This document shows, one piece after another, positions 62,652 through 64,000 of a stretch of 64,000 nt of DNA. This DNA comes from Mesorhizobium sp. M00.F.Ca.ET.216.01.1.1 (GTDB lineage Bacteria; Pseudomonadota; Alphaproteobacteria; Rhizobiales; Rhizobiaceae), in the NCBI RefSeq assembly GCF_004010325.2, contig NZ_SADR02000009.1, positions 168,071-232,070 of the forward strand. The letters run 5' to 3'. Under the pieces are notes generated by a model, which was not told the origin of the DNA, searched no databases, and worked only from the letters and a program-made list of their open reading frames with translations. How positions within the stretch are numbered: position 1 is the first letter of the stretch; every line of letters begins with the position of its first letter. The position numbers and the translations under genes are program-made.

Positions 62652-62804
62652 CGCCCCCCTCTGGCCTGCCGGCCATCTCAAGGGGGGAGATCAGATGTCC
62701 GTACTGCTTTCGCCAATTATCAACGCCGGAGAAAGGCGCGAGGCCTCGAAGCTGCCAAGCTCCCCCCTTGAGGGGGAGATGGCCGGCAGGCCAGAGGGGG
62801 GTGC
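62652..62804. repeat. Palindromic intergenic mosaic element, copy 3
   Basis: About 153 bp with inverted ends (CGCCCCCCTCTGGCCTGCCG at 62652 and GCCGGCAGGCCAGAGGGGGG before 62804). Compared with copy 1 it has lost a few bases from the left inner hairpin. It lies inside an operon, 33 bp before the ATPase start. Confidence 0.85.
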
Positions 62805-62837
62805 AGTGGCGCCCACTCTTCAATCTGGAGGAATATT

Positions 62838-63836
62838 GTGGGCTCGCTGAACATCGAGAATGTGAAGAAGGCCTTCGGGCCGGTCGAGGTGCTGAAGGGC
62901 ATCAACCTCGAAGTGACCGATGGCGAATTCGTCGTCTTCGTCGGCCCGTCCGGCTGCGGAAAATCGACGCTGCTCAGGGTCATTGCCGGGCTGGAGGATT
63001 CGACCTCGGGCCGCGTGGTGATCGACGGTGCTGACGTCTCCGCCACGCCGCCGGCCAAGCGCGGCATCGCCATGGTGTTCCAGACCTATGCGCTCTACCC
63101 GCATCTGACAGTGAAGAACAATATGGGTCTCGGCCTCAAACAGGCGGGCACGCCGGCGGCCGAGATCGACCGCCGCATCGGCATCGCCTCGTCGATGCTG
63201 TCGCTAGAGCCCTATCTCGCAAGGCGGCCGGCCGAGCTTTCCGGCGGCCAGCGGCAGCGCGTCGCCATCGGCCGCGCCGTGGTGCGCGAACCCAAGCTCT
63301 TCCTGTTCGACGAGCCGCTATCCAATCTCGACGCGGCGCTGCGCGTCAACACCAGGCTGGAGATCGCGCAGCTGCACCGCCGGCTGAAGGCGACGATGAT
63401 CTACGTCACCCACGACCAGGTCGAGGCGATGACGCTTGCCGACAAGATCGTCGTCCTCAATGCCGGCAAGATCGAGCAGATCGGCGGGCCGATGGAGCTC
63501 TACAATTCACCGGCTAACGAATTCGTCGCCGGCTTCATCGGCTCACCGAAGATGAACTTCGTCGACGGTGCCCGGCTTGGCGAGACGGCGAAGACCATCG
63601 GCGTCCGCCCCGAGCACCTGACCGTCGACGCGAAATCCGGCGCCTGGAAGGGTACCGTGGTCCATGCCGAGCATCTCGGCGCCGACACTAATCTCTATCT
63701 CGACTGCGAGAAGGCCGGGTTGATCACGGTGCGCATCTTTGGCGTCTACAATGCCGAACCCGGCGCGACGCTCTATGCAACGCCGGACCCTGCAAAGACT
63801 TATCGGTTTGGAGCCGACGGGAGGGTGATGAAGTAA
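62838..63836 (+). CDS. ABC sugar transporter ATPase (MalK/UgpC type)
   Basis: ATPase of 332 residues for the amino-sugar importer. Walker A GPSGCGKST, signature LSGGQRQRVAIGRA, DEPLSNLDA and THDQVEAMTLADK are intact, and a short TOBE domain ends the protein. The GTG at 62838 has TGGAGGA upstream. It is clearly related to AglK (17561-18673), as expected for CUT1 ATPases. Last recognised gene of the window. Confidence 0.9.
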   Translation: MGSLNIENVKKAFGPVEVLKGINLEVTDGEFVVFVGPSGCGKSTLLRVIAGLEDSTSGRVVIDGADVSATPPAKRGIAMVFQTYALYPHLTVKNNMGLGLKQAGTPAAEIDRRIGIASSMLSLEPYLARRPAELSGGQRQRVAIGRAVVREPKLFLFDEPLSNLDAALRVNTRLEIAQLHRRLKATMIYVTHDQVEAMTLADKIVVLNAGKIEQIGGPMELYNSPANEFVAGFIGSPKMNFVDGARLGETAKTIGVRPEHLTVDAKSGAWKGTVVHAEHLGADTNLYLDCEKAGLITVRIFGVYNAEPGATLYATPDPAKTYRFGADGRVMK

Positions 63837-64000
63837 GCGCTCATGCCGCAACGTCCCCTTCTCCCCTTGTTGTGCAGGGGAATCGCATATGGCGATTTTG
63901 GGGTTGAGTTTAGGCTGAGAAAGGATTCTTTGGAGAGGCAGTTGAGCGAAGGAGCGACTGCCATTTCCTGTCTTGAGAGCGACTTTGGCGCGGTGCCTGA
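63837..64000. other. Window end without a recognisable gene
   Basis: 164 bp. It contains a CCCCTTCTCCCC block at 63853-63864 like those in the dispersed repeats, followed by AGGGGAATCG; the rest has no open frame I would support. A gene may start beyond the window. Confidence 0.5.

Overview
The window looks like chromosomal DNA of a high-GC alphaproteobacterium of the Mesorhizobium type (Rhizobiales). The evidence is the aglREFGAK alpha-glucoside operon, three tandem DUF680 genes (a family I know only from Mesorhizobium), typical rhizobial intergenic palindromes and the dense operon style. I see no rRNA, tRNA, transposase, phage gene or CRISPR array.

Layout. 1-6975: the 3' part of a CocE/NonD hydrolase gene and a peptide-type ABC importer with a fused double ATPase. 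7179-9872: a translationally coupled ECF sigma / membrane anti-sigma / subtilisin-like protease trio. 10126-18673: a VOC gene, then aglR and aglEFGAK (import and hydrolysis of alpha-glucosides) with two palindromic LacI-type operators. 18771-19572: three DUF680 paralogues, each with its own terminator. 20105-22878: a cobalamin riboswitch leading into a Rieske oxygenase/reductase pair of the glycine betaine demethylase type (gbcAB). 22903-28915 (minus): a sulfite-oxidase-like pair, DegP, an MBL protein, a PPi-type phosphofructokinase and an L,D-transpeptidase. 29147-34868: LysE exporter, TPR protein, xylB and xylA. 35314-42646: a GlxA/CdhR-like regulator divergent from a carnitine/gamma-butyrobetaine operon. 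42869-49871: an esterase and two large secreted proteins, both frameshifted. 50078-53197: rpe, a GntR regulator and a malonyl-CoA-synthetase-like gene. 53201-63836: a divergent amino-sugar cluster (nagA, GlcN6P deaminase, GntR, kinase // murQ, ABC importer, Gfo/Idh protein, ATPase).

How it fits together. Most of the window is carbon-source scavenging: alpha-glucosides, xylose, cell-wall amino sugars and quaternary ammonium compounds. The carnitine operon (CoA ligase, acyl-CoA dehydrogenase, hydratase, carnitine dehydrogenase, BKACE) would make glycine betaine, which gbcAB, 14 kb upstream, would demethylate under B12 control. The most unusual signals are the riboswitch in front of gbcAB, an anti-sigma factor whose periplasmic domain resembles the pro-domain of the protease encoded next to it, phased direct-repeat operators between the nag and mur operons, and a frameshifted pair of Cys-rich/DUF11 secreted proteins. 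A family of about 155-bp palindromic intergenic elements is scattered through the second half.
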